A DNA stretch of 64,000 nt from Chamaecyparis obtusa (taxonomy: Eukaryota > Streptophyta > Pinopsida > Cupressales > Cupressaceae): the NCBI GenBank assembly GCA_027943335.1, contig BSBK01002054.1, positions 792,421 through 856,420 on the forward strand. The letters are read 5' to 3'. The notes beneath the pieces were generated by a model that was not told the DNA's origin, ran no database searches, and saw only the letters and a list, made by a program, of their open reading frames with translations. The translations under genes and the position numbers were made by a program. Shown in pieces: positions 58,101 through 63,971 of the stretch (the first letter of the stretch is position 1; the number at the start of each line of letters is the position of its first letter).

Positions 58101-59101
58101 ATCAGCAACAGGATGTAAATTCCCTTCTAAATGTCAAAATGACAACAAGTTACAGAAGAAATTCAAAAGCTGCGGGATGAGAACAAATGGTTGCAGAAGA
58201 ACCTCAGGCTTATCATGAAGCGAATTAAAAATATGCAAAAAAAGTCTTTCCCATTTCAGAAACGCTGTTTTTGACAATCATGTACAATAACTTGCTAAAA
58301 TTTTATCAAACTCCAAAGTTACAAATGACTAAATTGTAATAAACACGTGTACCATAATTAGCAAAAATAGGGGTCTTCCTGAAAAAAAAATCAACAGAAG
58401 AAAATTCGACCTAAAGGAAAGAAAGTAACAATGTATCAAACCCAGTTGGATTAACATTGTAGGGAAGTTTCTCACCAAAATCAATAGAAGAAGATTCAAC
58501 CTCGAAAAAACAATCCATGATGACTCGAATTTTGCTTAATAGATCTTGTATCATCTACAATTCGGATGTTTGCGTGGTGCCCTTAGAGACATTTTAATCT
58601 GGTGGGTATTATAAAAGGTTTTATTTCGTTTGTTCGTTCCTTCGTTCAGACTACTCTCACAATCAACATTATTTCTTCGGTTCAGCAAGAAACAAAAGCG
58701 GGTGAAAATAAGCTTACAAAGAGAACTATATTCTTGAACTTTTCGTCAGGCTCTTGAAAGAAGTTGAGTGGAAGCCATACTCAATGTAGAATTTCTGTAA
58801 TAATTCTAACCCTGATCGGAGCACTCAAAAATTCAAATAATCCAGTTTGAAGAGACGAAAATTTAAAAGAAAATGTCCCTACCTTTCTTTTGAGAACCTG
58901 CGCGGCAAAAAGCTCGACTTCAAAATCCTGCAGGAAAGGCGAATTCGAAGCAAGAATAGTGGTAGCCACTTCCCACGCCACATCCGTCTGTTGGAATTCC
59001 ACGAGCCACTGATTGGCAGCCACTCTGTTGCCTGAATGTACATCATGATTCAACATTTGAACTGCTTGCGCCACCTGAATCTGCAGCTCCATTGTCATCA
59101 T
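13153..59101 (-). CDS. Importin-13-like karyopherin-beta gene, exons 1-10 of a longer gene (3' end outside window)
   Basis: Nuclear transport receptor of the importin-beta superfamily, expected to carry cargo between cytoplasm and nucleus under Ran control. Joined exons give about 370 residues. The N-terminus holds an importin-beta N-terminal (IBN_N) helix-pair signature (RVAANQWLVEFQQ, FEVELFAAQVLKRK), followed by HEAT-type helical blocks (ICLALSALVLR, LEFLLHETEG, PAHPLLNFVYNSLQ, LASLMAEIGQA, PSEDWDIADSTLQFW). The order and content match the plant importin-13 family (Arabidopsis At1g12930 type, from memory). Family length is about 950-1000 residues, so roughly two thirds is missing past base 1. 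Exons: 58883-59101, 50660-50758, 50247-50471, 43492-43611, 20730-20813, 20380-20439, 19633-19761, 19269-19330, 13741-13797 and probably 13153-13207. All have GT-AG borders and in-phase joins. The third Met (59092) matches the family start MELQ; two earlier Mets are in frame. No stop interrupts the exons, so the gene looks intact and functional. Confidence 0.87.
13741..13797 (-). CDS. Importin-13-like exon 9
   Basis: 57 bp. Its first base completes the split codon from exon 8 (AG+A). It then reads CVAYPSEDWDIADSTLQF and the first two bases of a Trp codon. The sequence EDWxIADSTxQFW is a family hallmark. The acceptor is ttttacag and the donor TTTTG followed by gtattt. Confidence 0.86.
13798..19268 (-). 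other. Importin intron 8 (about 5.5 kb), no gene seen
   Basis: AT-rich sequence without a convincing coding region on either strand. The only compositional island is a GC-richer degenerate repeat near 17.96-18.23 kb. Confidence 0.75.
17960..18230. repeat. GC-richer degenerate repeat island
   Basis: An island made of imperfect reiterations of short words such as gactcagtctcggc, gcaagactaggca, gagtcttgcctag and gccaagacttgg, in both orientations. The flanks are strongly AT-rich. No coding frame is recognised. Confidence 0.5.
19269..19330 (-). CDS. Importin-13-like exon 8
   Basis: 20 codons plus two bases: APALIAEASPEAIILADALL followed by AG of a split codon. The acceptor is cttccag and the donor TGAG followed by gtagtt. 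Intron 8 (13798-19268) is about 5.5 kb. Confidence 0.88.
19633..19761 (-). CDS. Importin-13-like exon 7
   Basis: 43 codons beginning GLPQVFLSRVQSFKDGLLVP and ending LASLMAEIGQA. The acceptor is tatgcag and the donor AGCT followed by gtgtgt, a weak donor. Splicing there is required to join to APALIAEASPEA in exon 8, as in the family. Confidence 0.9.
20380..20439 (-). CDS. Importin-13-like exon 6
   Basis: 20 codons: VSSSFDLAIEVLTELVSRHE, a conserved helix of the family. The acceptor is actgtag and the donor CGAG followed by gtaatg. Phase 0 at both ends. Confidence 0.9.
20730..20813 (-). CDS. Importin-13-like exon 5
   Basis: 28 codons: VRVGCFMEIPQN then VMPAHPLLNFVYNSLQ, continuing LSW from exon 4. 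The acceptor is atgacag and the donor TGCAG followed by gtaatt. The 5' half of this exon, with its acceptor, is repeated 1062 bp upstream at 21834-21875 as a truncated pseudo-exon. Confidence 0.9.
20772..22470. repeat. Tandem duplication with one breakpoint inside importin exon 5
   Basis: Unit 1 spans 20772-21833 and unit 2 starts at 21834. Segment X (20772-21107) recurs at 21834-22150, and segment Y (about 21562-21833) recurs at about 22198-22470. Unit 2 lacks about 450 bp of the middle. The unit boundary catacac-type word catcacatttt is the midpoint of exon 5. Confidence 0.88.
21834..21875 (-). pseudogene. Truncated pseudo-exon copy of importin exon 5
   Basis: It copies the acceptor (atgacag) and the first 42 bases of exon 5, reading VRVGCFMEITQNVM with a P to T change. 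It then runs into unrelated sequence without the original donor. If spliced in, the reading frame would be disrupted. Confidence 0.85.
22914..23177. repeat. Long inverted repeat (foldback or MITE-like)
   Basis: Left arm 22914-23000 and right arm 23091-23177 are imperfect reverse complements of about 87 bp, around a 90-bp AT-rich spacer. Inner ends read ctcctttcctaattg and caattaggaaaggag. Outer parts share tataggcattggttcaaat and its complement. A hairpin RNA is expected if transcribed. Confidence 0.8.
23975..25888. mobile_element. Solo LTR (about 1.9 kb) with target duplication
   Basis: It begins TGTGATGTCCCC and ends GGGGACATCACA, a 12-bp terminal inverted repeat, and is flanked by AAAGC on both sides (23970-23974 and 25889-25893). 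No coding domains, primer-binding site or second LTR are seen, so a recombined solo LTR is the simplest reading. The 3' half is very AT-rich. Confidence 0.75.
25080..25123. repeat. (TA)n microsatellite
   Basis: About 22 uninterrupted TA units inside the solo LTR. Confidence 0.95.
27376..29040 (-). pseudogene. hAT transposase remnant (DUF659 / C-terminal dimerisation type), N-terminus missing
   Basis: Across several frames the minus strand reads HPLINVIVVSLKGAMF, DGAFIANILCQAIEEVG, RQSNTTRAENVKQMILDD, SMIPYIDMDRPCLGEVYN, TTPLHLPAFALSPKYYS and a degraded dimerisation block (GAHTTVKKGRG), then a serine-rich acidic tail. This is the usual order for plant hAT transposases. The N-terminal BED finger is absent; its place is taken by a plus-strand LINE starting near 29050. 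Multiple stops. Confidence 0.8.
29050..30180 (+). mobile_element. LINE copy 2 (5' UTR, ORF1 and first bases of endonuclease only)
   Basis: Same family as the minus-strand LINE at 1-4071. ORF1 starts ATG at 29293 (MDLLEVDPPP, then TPLQTYQRK). After a frameshift it continues LLKVSVQDMSNKLS, ETKRQLKSWGSICNCGD, RRTWELNLKVHGLPS and DLTKS stop at 29954. Homology to copy 1 fades at about 30180 as the endonuclease (LLKLQWLG) begins. The 3' two thirds are absent. Confidence 0.75.
29293..29954 (+). pseudogene. LINE ORF1-like protein, copy 2
   Basis: About 220 codons with one early frameshift near 29390 and an in-frame stop near 29820. Leucine and glutamate-rich coiled-coil-like first half; conserved second half shared with copy 1. 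Function in the LINE is presumed RNA binding. No RRM or zinc knuckle is identifiable. Confidence 0.65.
31870..32870 (-). pseudogene. PPR protein pseudogene (PLS/E-type repeats)
   Basis: The minus strand shows degenerate pentatricopeptide blocks in shifting frames: NGVLSDFVVASARVEIHTKY, ELFDRFPHR, SIAATSILSTCAKTEV, YLDVADQSAMVDV and LSDFVAASANLDIQAKC. These match the PPR consensus (SD-VVASALVDMYAKC, FDRMPHR, ILSACAK-E). Two copies of the SDF block account for the internal DNA repeat (actacaaaatctgata words near 32300 and 32750). Many stops; not functional. Confidence 0.65.
32877..33618 (-). repeat. 3' LTR (outer end missing)
   Basis: Aligns along its length with 38661-39435. The partner has an extra duplicated stretch of roughly 30 bp near 38877-38908. 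Ends gggacattaca. Confidence 0.88.
33619..33635 (-). promoter_or_regulatory. Probable polypurine tract
   Basis: On the minus strand gggaagggatgatt lies directly before the 3' LTR start (TGTAATG). Confidence 0.5.
33676..34830 (-). CDS. Unrecognised 384-codon ORF in the LTR element
   Basis: The longest uninterrupted frame of the window. It has an acidic N-terminal part with a repeated NPLFEIDEGD / NSLFEMGADL motif and three WDP-containing segments (FRIWDPSL, FCLWDPGG, VMWDPGIR). The C-terminus is richer in basic and Cys residues. There is no ATG near its 5' end (the upstream limit is a stop). Conceptually it occupies the 3' part of the element, before the polypurine tract. No protease, RT, integrase or envelope feature is seen. 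It could be a third captured host segment or an element-specific protein. Confidence 0.45.
   Translation of the reverse strand: MSKKSLGHPEFLYELDHFQAIDNSLFEMGADLTFDNPLFEIDEGDTSYSQDEDEAGFRIWDPSLVIRDESWSPGWSSEMSSVVEQFGFYISSPGWAVMSCGVMSDMTFLALPLADGEMSHVGEHPLVHSSFHTAATLIHYHNDSSSAYDNSITTYFGHDNDDWVELIQYGVIELGMMIMLVGVNFSHNGVHCMTSCIVRQLWNSNADSGFPVELGEALSDNLGNLPLRYSFRFRLQIRGAVLWQLDISDDSLSMGMERQDIPVSGGDGWPFCLWDPGGTCSRLVIIQRVDWCDVWFSLSSDHRGAGDLSWSEVLSWIEDFLTYDGSTGQIDSTDPTVMWDPGIRLVGVLLLCKWLHRSRHNVCCNFLRQIGGTASLRLVWDLGL
34840..35432 (-). pseudogene. Coiled-coil coding remnant in the LTR element
   Basis: The minus strand reads FSSTSLMHHADMDDPFCSTS, then after a stop VADLQRVRTTFEDWKSEYLS, YAKQLREKKDEVNKLNREL and, after another stop, REQDDKERSEFFQEVILELD. 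Strong heptad-like charge and leucine pattern. Family not recognised. Confidence 0.5.
35534..35690 (-). pseudogene. Gag-type zinc knuckle fused downstream of the PDS5 fragment
   Basis: In the same frame as the PDS5 fragment: QSCFLCQEGWSQGHVCN, matching the C-x2-C-...-GH-x-C knuckle of plant Ty3 (chromovirus-type) Gag. A frameshift then leads to an acidic stretch (SGECSEFNFGDLVAEFDKS). This is the only retrotransposon protein motif found in the element. Confidence 0.6.
35690..36469 (-). pseudogene. Captured fragment of cohesin factor PDS5
   Basis: Starting at an ATG (36469) and continuous for about 260 codons except one TAG (36095-36097). It reads HPHRDVRLAITLCLSEITRI, TPITPYTDHIW, then after the stop VLQLIVNSLGGL, FGKQIKILELMAS, ILSLILNEDNDICKQLQLEL. 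This matches the N-terminal HEAT-repeat region of PDS5 proteins (consensus DVKLAVATCISEITRITAPEAPY, IFQLIV, ILE, MLDL, ILEESED). PDS5 regulates sister chromatid cohesion. Continuity across about 250 codons without introns suggests capture from spliced RNA. The frame runs on into a gag-type zinc knuckle, making a fusion ORF. Confidence 0.82.
36960..38080. other. GC-rich non-coding segment inside the LTR element, origin unknown
   Basis: Clearly richer in G and C, with many CG dinucleotides, compared with both flanks. It contains short internal repeats (cgataggcact near 37338 and 37569). No open frame of note on either strand and no tRNA or rRNA signature recognised. It lies between the two captured gene fragments. 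Confidence 0.6.
38114..38368 (-). pseudogene. Captured fragment of a SAMHD1-like HD-domain phosphohydrolase
   Basis: 85 codons in one frame with two stops. It reads LSLRFIDTEQFQQF, then LVHPGAVHSRFEHSLGV and LAGLLHDVGHGPFN. The HD-domain metal ligands are visible: His in RFEH and the HD pair in LLHDVGHGPF. Family members (human SAMHD1, plant VEN4 type) hydrolyse dNTPs. A ttacag just before the first codon looks like an intron acceptor, so at least one exon with flanking sequence may have been taken from genomic DNA. The 85 residues cover only the start of the HD domain; no function is expected. Confidence 0.85.
38573..38584 (-). promoter_or_regulatory. Primer-binding site (initiator Met-tRNA type)
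   Basis: Minus-strand TGGTATCAGAGC, one base from the LTR end. Confidence 0.88.
38586..39435 (-). repeat. 5' LTR, 850 bp
   Basis: Complete TG...CA termini (TGTAATG and CATTACA). It contains the palindromic TATA block cttactataaatagtaag at 39255-39272. Differs from the other LTR by scattered substitutions, so it is older than the 6.5-9.5 kb element. Confidence 0.88.
39590..40405 (-). pseudogene. hAT transposase fragment (N-terminal part)
   Basis: The minus strand reads CPNFPLWKHVEIIQL, then a BED-finger-like YVWICSHCEVRYSSSYSSVK, IADQDIVRCVYSNELAF and, in other frames, KASKGYKG, YEKV and DKEVKFVKDSLKP. This is the N-terminal half of the plant hAT family, with frameshifts. It ends near the LTR element at 39435. 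Its N-terminus faces the next hAT fragment head to head. Confidence 0.7.
40990..41660 (+). pseudogene. hAT transposase fragment (N-terminal part)
   Basis: It reads IIGSSNSVAPHVKRSFKFDI, VSPLWQHTTMIE, AVSGLGIRICTRPNKEW, and later frames CIYGN and PPYWRDMVMAIANPPTN. These blocks match the start of the transposase at 45620, and the 5' flank (ggttataatgcc) is shared. The original ATG appears lost. No central or C-terminal domain remains. Confidence 0.7.
42595..42720 (-). mobile_element. LTR remnant with primer-binding site
   Basis: Minus-strand TGGTATCAGAGC (42595-42606) is followed, on the higher-coordinate side, by a TATAATGTC-like LTR end. No matching second LTR was found; the boundaries are unclear. 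Confidence 0.45.
43253..43467. repeat. Two 90-bp direct repeats next to importin exon 4
   Basis: Copies at about 43253-43343 and 43377-43467 differ at only a few bases. Each contains caaataacaaactcaccca, which resembles caaataatgaactcaccca at the true exon 4 donor (43476-43494). Confidence 0.85.
43492..43611 (-). CDS. Importin-13-like exon 4
   Basis: 40 codons reading LLSHTTAILEFLLHETEG through NRKILRCFLSW. The acceptor is ttggtag and the donor CTGG followed by gtgagt, a strong donor. Two diverged tandem copies of the donor neighbourhood lie just inside the intron at 43253-43467. The following intron 4 is about 22.7 kb. Confidence 0.9.
47266..48891 (-). mobile_element. TRIM-like non-autonomous LTR element inserted in the hAT gene
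   Basis: LTRs 47266-47439 and 48713-48891 (about 175 bp, TGTTA... to ...CTAATA). A primer-binding site (48701-48712, minus-strand TGGTATTAGAGC) abuts the right LTR and a purine tract (minus-strand TTAAGGGAGGG) abuts the left. Flanks ATGTG (47261-47265) and ATGAG (48892-48896) form a one-mismatch target duplication. Removing the element restores the hAT reading PYRD-EVAV. The 1.26-kb interior has no coding domain. Confidence 0.85.
48150..48340. repeat. 37-41 bp tandem repeats inside the TRIM-like element
   Basis: Three to four units shaped aaaacccatcaaaaattt plus taagggaaaaaattatg. Variation between units is mostly in the aaattt core. Confidence 0.7.
50247..50471 (-). CDS. Importin-13-like exon 3
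   Basis: 75 codons, the largest exon seen. It starts LLTQICLALSALVLRSVELK and contains LLTVLPEEVIEDQKN, a typical karyopherin repeat-3 block, then ends ARRWQFSQE. The acceptor is ataacag, the donor GAA followed by gtattt, phase 0 at both ends. The donor is weak against consensus, but the residues after it do not fit the family. Confidence 0.9.
50660..50758 (-). CDS. Importin-13-like exon 2
   Basis: 33 codons, phase 0 at both ends. It reads IQNEGVCLQPEARNAL then QTALLLAAKRYSLGPFS, continuing the helix that ends exon 1 (KRK-IQNE). The acceptor is ttgacag and the donor TTCG followed by gtactt. Intron 1 (50759-58882) is about 8.1 kb; intron 2 is only 188 bp. Confidence 0.9.
52420..54770 (-). pseudogene. 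Unrecognised coding ruins
   Basis: Minus-strand frames contain protein-like stretches: TLFILRMLLDIGYPNGHPLL, LCDIILMDQQENYLIAKCAR, LVDIHIAAHLSLEQNLIDAT, RRALEELQKSKAKIAVVELL, IDLQLALEHTTLEHLE and, at the end, EEMLAAVLEIALEVQEASLK. Stops and frameshifts are frequent. I do not recognise the family. A mobile element protein or an old gene duplicate is possible. Confidence 0.4.
55762..56428. repeat. 333-bp tandem duplication in a hAT 5' region
   Basis: Copies 55762-56094 and 56095-56428 are nearly identical. Each includes an intron end (tttgcaaatttcag) followed by the start of a hAT exon (reading TLDSSTSCTS, then KPNTRGENIN). Confidence 0.88.
56322..57265 (+). pseudogene. hAT transposase remnant (a different subfamily)
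   Basis: It reads LDSSTSCTS, KPNTRGENINFFAP, PGWQPTLESIGWKKIVHE, AFNNFWYHSSFLFNVVEPTY, LKFKARSYQSLKTNML and later, in other frames, VVEIGPQFMVQFITNSA and VTRFATHFLALKALF. These are the standard N-terminal and central blocks of plant DUF659-type hAT transposases. Multiple stops; the C-terminal dimerisation domain is not seen. Confidence 0.75.
57570..58274 (+). pseudogene. Unrecognised coding remnant with a coiled-coil end
   Basis: Plus-strand frames read GRPCLPLTSIDEENIYAFHF, FKEVEYYNNISPSTIYNC and KKYCHCLICAIESFEDEVLC, then in another frame EEIQKLRDENKWLQKNLRLI through QKRCF and a stop (58274). The last part has a leucine-zipper-like heptad pattern. Family not recognised. Confidence 0.4.
58883..59101 (-). 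CDS. Importin-13-like exon 1 (start codon, IBN_N domain)
   Basis: 73 codons from the first ATG. Residues 4-73 form the importin-beta N-terminal domain: helix with VAQAVQMLNHD, then NRVAANQWLVEFQQ, then a second helix pair ending AAQVLKRK. The donor is AAAG followed by gtaggg. Reading through it adds unrelated residues before a stop, so the splice is clear. Exon ends in phase 0. The third in-frame ATG (59092-59090) begins MELQ, the conserved start of the plant family, and may be the real initiator. Confidence 0.9.
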
Positions 59102-59460
59102 TCCTCTTTACAGAATTTAATTACAGGATATTTTAAAATCTTCTTTACTGCAAAGTCTTAATGTTTTTGTTTCACAGACGCGTCAAGCAAATCCTTACCT
59201 GCGTTTCTCCAACTTGACAATCAATACGGGAAACATACGGATCCGTAGCTGACATTCCCACAAACCCTTGCCCGGCGTGAAGAATGGAAGAAAGGAATGA
59301 AACAAATTCTGTTCCCCTTCAACTTCGAAACCACTAGCAGTTTCTTTGTCTTTCGAAACGAAGTGGTTTTGTTGAGCACTGGACGGTCAACGTCCCCCTA
59401 TCCGAATGGATCGTACGTGGTGCTTACGTGGCCGCCACGGAGACAAATTGGCAATACGAA
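59102..59460 (-). promoter_or_regulatory. 5' UTR and proximal promoter of the importin-13-like gene
   Basis: Relatively GC-rich compared with its surroundings. A strong donor (CAG followed by gtaagg, border at 59199/59198) suggests a short 5'-UTR intron. Possible acceptors are tttgcag near 59148 or an AG just upstream of the ATG. Two ACGTGG cores (59415-59420 and 59426-59431), 11 bp apart and about 320 bp upstream of the start codon, are G-box/ABRE-like. A TATATAAG on the minus strand lies at 59649-59656, rather far upstream. The transcription start is not determined. Confidence 0.5.
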
Positions 59461-59917
59461 TATTGAGTCAACGGGAATAATGGTGAGTCCCATCTAATAG
59501 CGCTGACTAGTAATCAAGCTCCGTGGCTCCCACTCGTTTGTGTTTAAGGATATGACTGATCCTTCGGAACGGTATGTTTTCATTCAAGCACTATTGGAAT
59601 GAATCTAAACCGTTGAGCCTCTCCATATGCCCTTAGCCCATATATGAGCTTATATATGTAGGTAGTGCTTTTATTCTCTTTGTTGGAAGTAGCAATCGCA
59701 CCATACGTGTGCAACTGGTTATACCTAAGATCTATTTGGGATGGCAATTAGAGACATGTGTGGTTTATTTTTGCATACATTCGTGTAGTAAATAAAGGTC
59801 ATTAGTAGATCATTTAGTAAATGATATTGTTTGTGCAATAAAGGTTTTAAGTGAGAAGTGATCAATTCATATCAACAATGCTAGATTTCATTACTAACAA
59901 GTTCATGTTATGTATGT

Positions 59918-60168
59918 AATAGAGAGAGAGGGCAGTGGGGAAAGAATAGGATAAAGATAAAGATAGGGAGACAAGAGAGGAATAGTTAGAGATAGAAGAG
60001 AAATATAGATAGATAGGTAAATAGATAGATAGATGAAAATAGAGAGAGAGGAAGAGGGAGATGGATAGGTGAATAGGGGATAGGACGAGTGATGGAGGGA
60101 GTGATGGTGAGAGATAGAGGTAATTGGGAAATAAAGGGAGGAAAGAAGAGAAAAGAAGGGAGATGGGT
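59918..60168 (+). repeat. Purine-rich (GA/GATA) tract
   Basis: About 250 bp almost entirely of A and G on the plus strand, with (GATA)-type runs at 60005-60035 and GAGA runs on either side. It lies about 0.8 kb upstream of the importin start codon. Confidence 0.85.
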
Positions 60169-60169
60169 G

Positions 60170-63100
60170 TACTATTCTAAAAAGTTAGCAATTATAACTG
60201 GATGCTTTGTTAAAGACCTATTAGACCCCGTTTTGGTGATTTTGAGGTTTGAATGTTTGTTATGTTTGATCTTGGCAGTCTATTATTTCTCCTCTCACAT
60301 CTTTTCACTCATCTCAACACCCTATCCAATTTTGAGCTCATTCCCCAAGGTACAAAATGTCAAAATCATTCTGTGTCTAGGAGTAGAACGAATTTGGTGT
60401 TCTATCCTTGAGGGGTTTTGGCCTGGGGCCCTATGTCAAGGTGCTAGTGGAAAATCTAATCTGTGATCGGCCTGGATTCTTCTGAAATAATGGATTGAGA
60501 ATAAAAACCTCTATCTCCCCTCATTTTGGTATCCATTATCAAGTGCAATCATTTGCTGTCAAGTTTTCAAGCAATCAAGAGCAAATGGATTCAATATTTA
60601 AGGCAGCATCCAAGATCAAGCTTTACCAAGTCTCCAATTCTTCAAGTTCATTCAAGTCAAAGGCAATCTTCTTCAATTGAAGCAAGTTTTTCTCCCATGA
60701 TAGCCAAGTAGAGAAATCATAATCAAGCAAGAAGAGCATTCCTTCCATTCACATTCTCTCTCCTTTATTAAATGTGATTATCAAGCATATTTGCATTCAA
60801 GATCTAGGCAGTGGCGTTCATAAATCCATGCATTTGTGAGGGCATCCTTGATTCTACATTACATTTCAAGGTCAACTCCTTAATTTTAAGTACATTCAAA
60901 AATCTGCATGGGTATGGAGTGATTTCTACATCCATCGATGAAGGTTTATGCAAGGTGAATCAAACATTTACCTTTGTATATATTTTCCTTTATGTAGTTT
61001 CATTTCATTTTCAAAGTTGATTCCTAAAAAGAGGTTCGACCAAGACAAAACCCCTTTAGACAATATTTTCCCCATTTTTCTGTGTGCGAGAACAGATTAC
61101 AAAGTTGTCAACAAAAATATAGAGAGATCAAAAATTGTCGGAAGATCCCTGAGAAATCCAGTCAAATACACCAAGTACAGATCGCCAAAATCATTCTATA
61201 CCCTATATTTGGTTCCCTGATTTTAGCCAAAAGTCAGATCTGCATTTTGGTTTTTGTATCTATACTTTTCAACTCTCTCAGTTTATATTAGTCTTTTATT
61301 TCCATATTTTTAGTAACTTCCCTGAATTATCATTTACATTACATTTTCTCATCATTTCCATTTTCATTATTATATATTTAATGAAGGGTCATTGTCTCAT
61401 TCAATGCTTGAGTCTTCTCTTGAGCTTAATGGGACATCTTCCTTCTGAATGTGCGACTGTGAAAAGGAACGTTTAAATTTACCTATTCCACCTCATCTCC
61501 TTATTTCCATTACAGTTCATTTCTTGTGAACCTAACTCTTCTTACATACTTCTAATTTTGGTAGTTGGATCCTCTTTGCATGCATTTGTGAGGCCTACCC
61601 CAGCCCATCATAGCTTAGCACCATTTTTCCCTGTTTATGTTTTTTAGTTGACACTGTTTTGAGACACTGGACTCTTTGAACACATGTTATTTTTGAGGAT
61701 CTATAAGATCCCTTACTGTGTTATTTATACATTATGAACTTGATGTGTACCTATTCAGGTGATACCCTATCATAGTTAATGCAGATTATTTACATGGTTA
61801 AGTTTTAATAATGCATTGTGATGGATATACATGTTAGAAAATACCATGATGCAGATTGGTTGAAAATTAAGTTTATGCATATGGACTAGATGCAAATATT
61901 GTTTAAATACCAATGAATCATTGTTGTAAACATGAGTGAATATTTGTTTAAATTACATATGTGTCTTGCTATGTTATGTGTTGATTTATTGGACCTACTG
62001 ATGTGTGCAATGAGTGTGCAGAAAAATGACCATGGTACTAACACGGGTTTCAGGAATGGACCTATGTATATATCGTAATGCTAAGGTCTTGTCTATAAAG
62101 AGACATGGACCTCGTTGTAATGTGTTTTATTCATGAAAGTATTATGCATGATTGTATTAATTCAATTTGGTAAATGTGTAAATAAGTCTTGACTAATGTA
62201 ATTATATTGTGTCACTTGACACATGTGTTCTTGTGAGTTGGCATGGCTAGTAAATGTAACTAGTATAGGCTTAGATTTAACCCAGGAGTTACCTAGTGTA
62301 GTACCCATGCTTACCCTAAGGTTTAGGAGATCAAACTGGGTCAAGAGAGTTGAATTTTGTGAGTTAACTTCAGGTAGAGTTTAGGAGGGTCAAAAAGGCT
62401 TCCAGATGGTAGTTAGGGTTAGATTGACCACCCCACTTGATACCTAGGGGTTAGGGGTCATTTGTAGCTCATTAAGAGCCCATAACTCATTTACGACACC
62501 CCTAAAATATCTCCTTTTGAATGTGGAAAAAATCAGAGTTTGAGAAATTTGGGCAAGGTATCTTATCCTTCCCATGTGAGTCTTAAACTCCATTTATGAG
62601 GGTCTTGACTAGTAAGGAGAAAGAAATACTTTAGAGGCTTCCTCATTAATGAAAAAATCATATATTCTTAGGATGGAGCCTTTTTAGGGGGATTTGGGAG
62701 AAAAAGTGAAGGTTCTTCACCCACTCTCTATTCTTAGAGACTCCTAGTTTTGGAAGGGAATTTGGAGAAGCAAAAAGACATAAAGATAAAAGCTCATTTC
62801 AACTTCATCATTTTACCTTAATCTTGGACTTGAGGTTAGTTTCTTGTAGTATGAGCTTACAGTAGTTTATTTTACTTATGCATGTAAATAGCTTAAGATT
62901 CATTAATGGAGGCTGTGTAAATTGTTTTCAACTTCATGGGTTTCCATGGAGGTTTTTTTGAGTCTTGTCTTCTTTTGTGCTACATGTTTTAAATGGGTTC
63001 TTCAAGGCACACTCACCCTTGGGAGGGCAGAGTAACCTTGAAGGGGTGAAGGTTTAGAGACTACCCATGTAGTGCAGAGTCTCCCATGTGTGGAGGGATG

Positions 63101-63923
63101 TACATGGGTGTGTGAGTCCCCATGATGCCAATCATGTCCAAGGGCATTTGGGGGTCATAAGGGGAATTCGATGGCTTGAAGCCATGATTCTAATTTTGAG
63201 GAGATGTTGTTCTTAAGGAATGTTGAGCCCATGTGTGGCATATTCCACTTGTTTTCTATGTTTAGATTGGATTCTTCTTGTGTGGTGAGTCCTCTTCACC
63301 TCTATTGTTTTTAGGTCCTTTTGAGGCCTCGTAAAACCTTGGGTTTTGGGAGTTTTCTTTGTGTGTGTGTCTATTTGCAGATGTAATGTTATTTGACTCT
63401 TTATATCTTGTCACATTCTTGGATCCCCAAGCTTAGGGCTAGCCTTGTAAAGGCCTAGGTTGGGAGGTGAGCCTCCATGGTCAACCTTTGTTCTTCATGG
63501 AGGATTAGTTGGAGCCTTGAAAGTCTGGTGGAGTTTTGGGTGAAACCACCACTTGGTGATTTTGTGTTTCAAATTGTTTCAAATCAATTTGCTACTTGTA
63601 AATTTGAAGGAAGAGGGAAGAAAGTTGTAATTCTTTTAAATCCTCTATTTGATTAGTAAAGAAATGGAATAAGTTCATTATATTTATTTTGTTGTCATAT
63701 TTTTTGTGATATATTATCTTTCTTGTATTGATAGCTTTATCAAAGTTTTACCTTATTAATTTGGGTTAAATAATCTTTATAAAAAATTTAATTAGAAAAT
63801 TTCCCCTTATAAACATTAAATAAATTTAATTTAAACTACTTTTATCACATTAGTTATGCAAATTTTAAAGCATCAAAGAAGCTATGTTTTTCATTAAAGC
63901 TAAAAGGAAGAAGAAATTATTCC

Positions 63924-63930
<7 letters not shown>
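60170..63930. other. Upstream intergenic region, no gene recognised
   Basis: Frames of 60-125 codons occur but lack family motifs and codon continuity. Composition varies: a T-rich block near 61.3 kb and a G-richer block at 62.3-63.5 kb (for example a tccatgg...ccatgga inverted pair near 63475-63500). Old LTR sequence is likely, but no termini were found. Confidence 0.5.

Positions 63931-63931
<1 letters not shown>

Positions 63932-63971
<40 letters not shown>

Larger units (their letters stand above)
50759..58882 (-). other. Importin intron 1 (about 8.1 kb), transposon-filled
   Basis: It lies between exons 1 and 2. It holds a decayed hAT (56.3-57.3 kb, plus), two unrecognised coding remnants (52.4-54.8 kb minus and 57.6-58.3 kb plus) and a 333-bp tandem duplication. 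In 51.0-52.4 kb I see only AT-rich sequence with a short repeated motif (cttacatttg...atcacttacaaatggg) near 52005-52045 and 52152-52190. Confidence 0.8.

Noticed and set aside
60089..60466. 125-codon plus-strand ORF upstream of the importin gene
   Set aside because: It begins in the purine-rich repeat tract and shows no motif or homologous block; likely chance.
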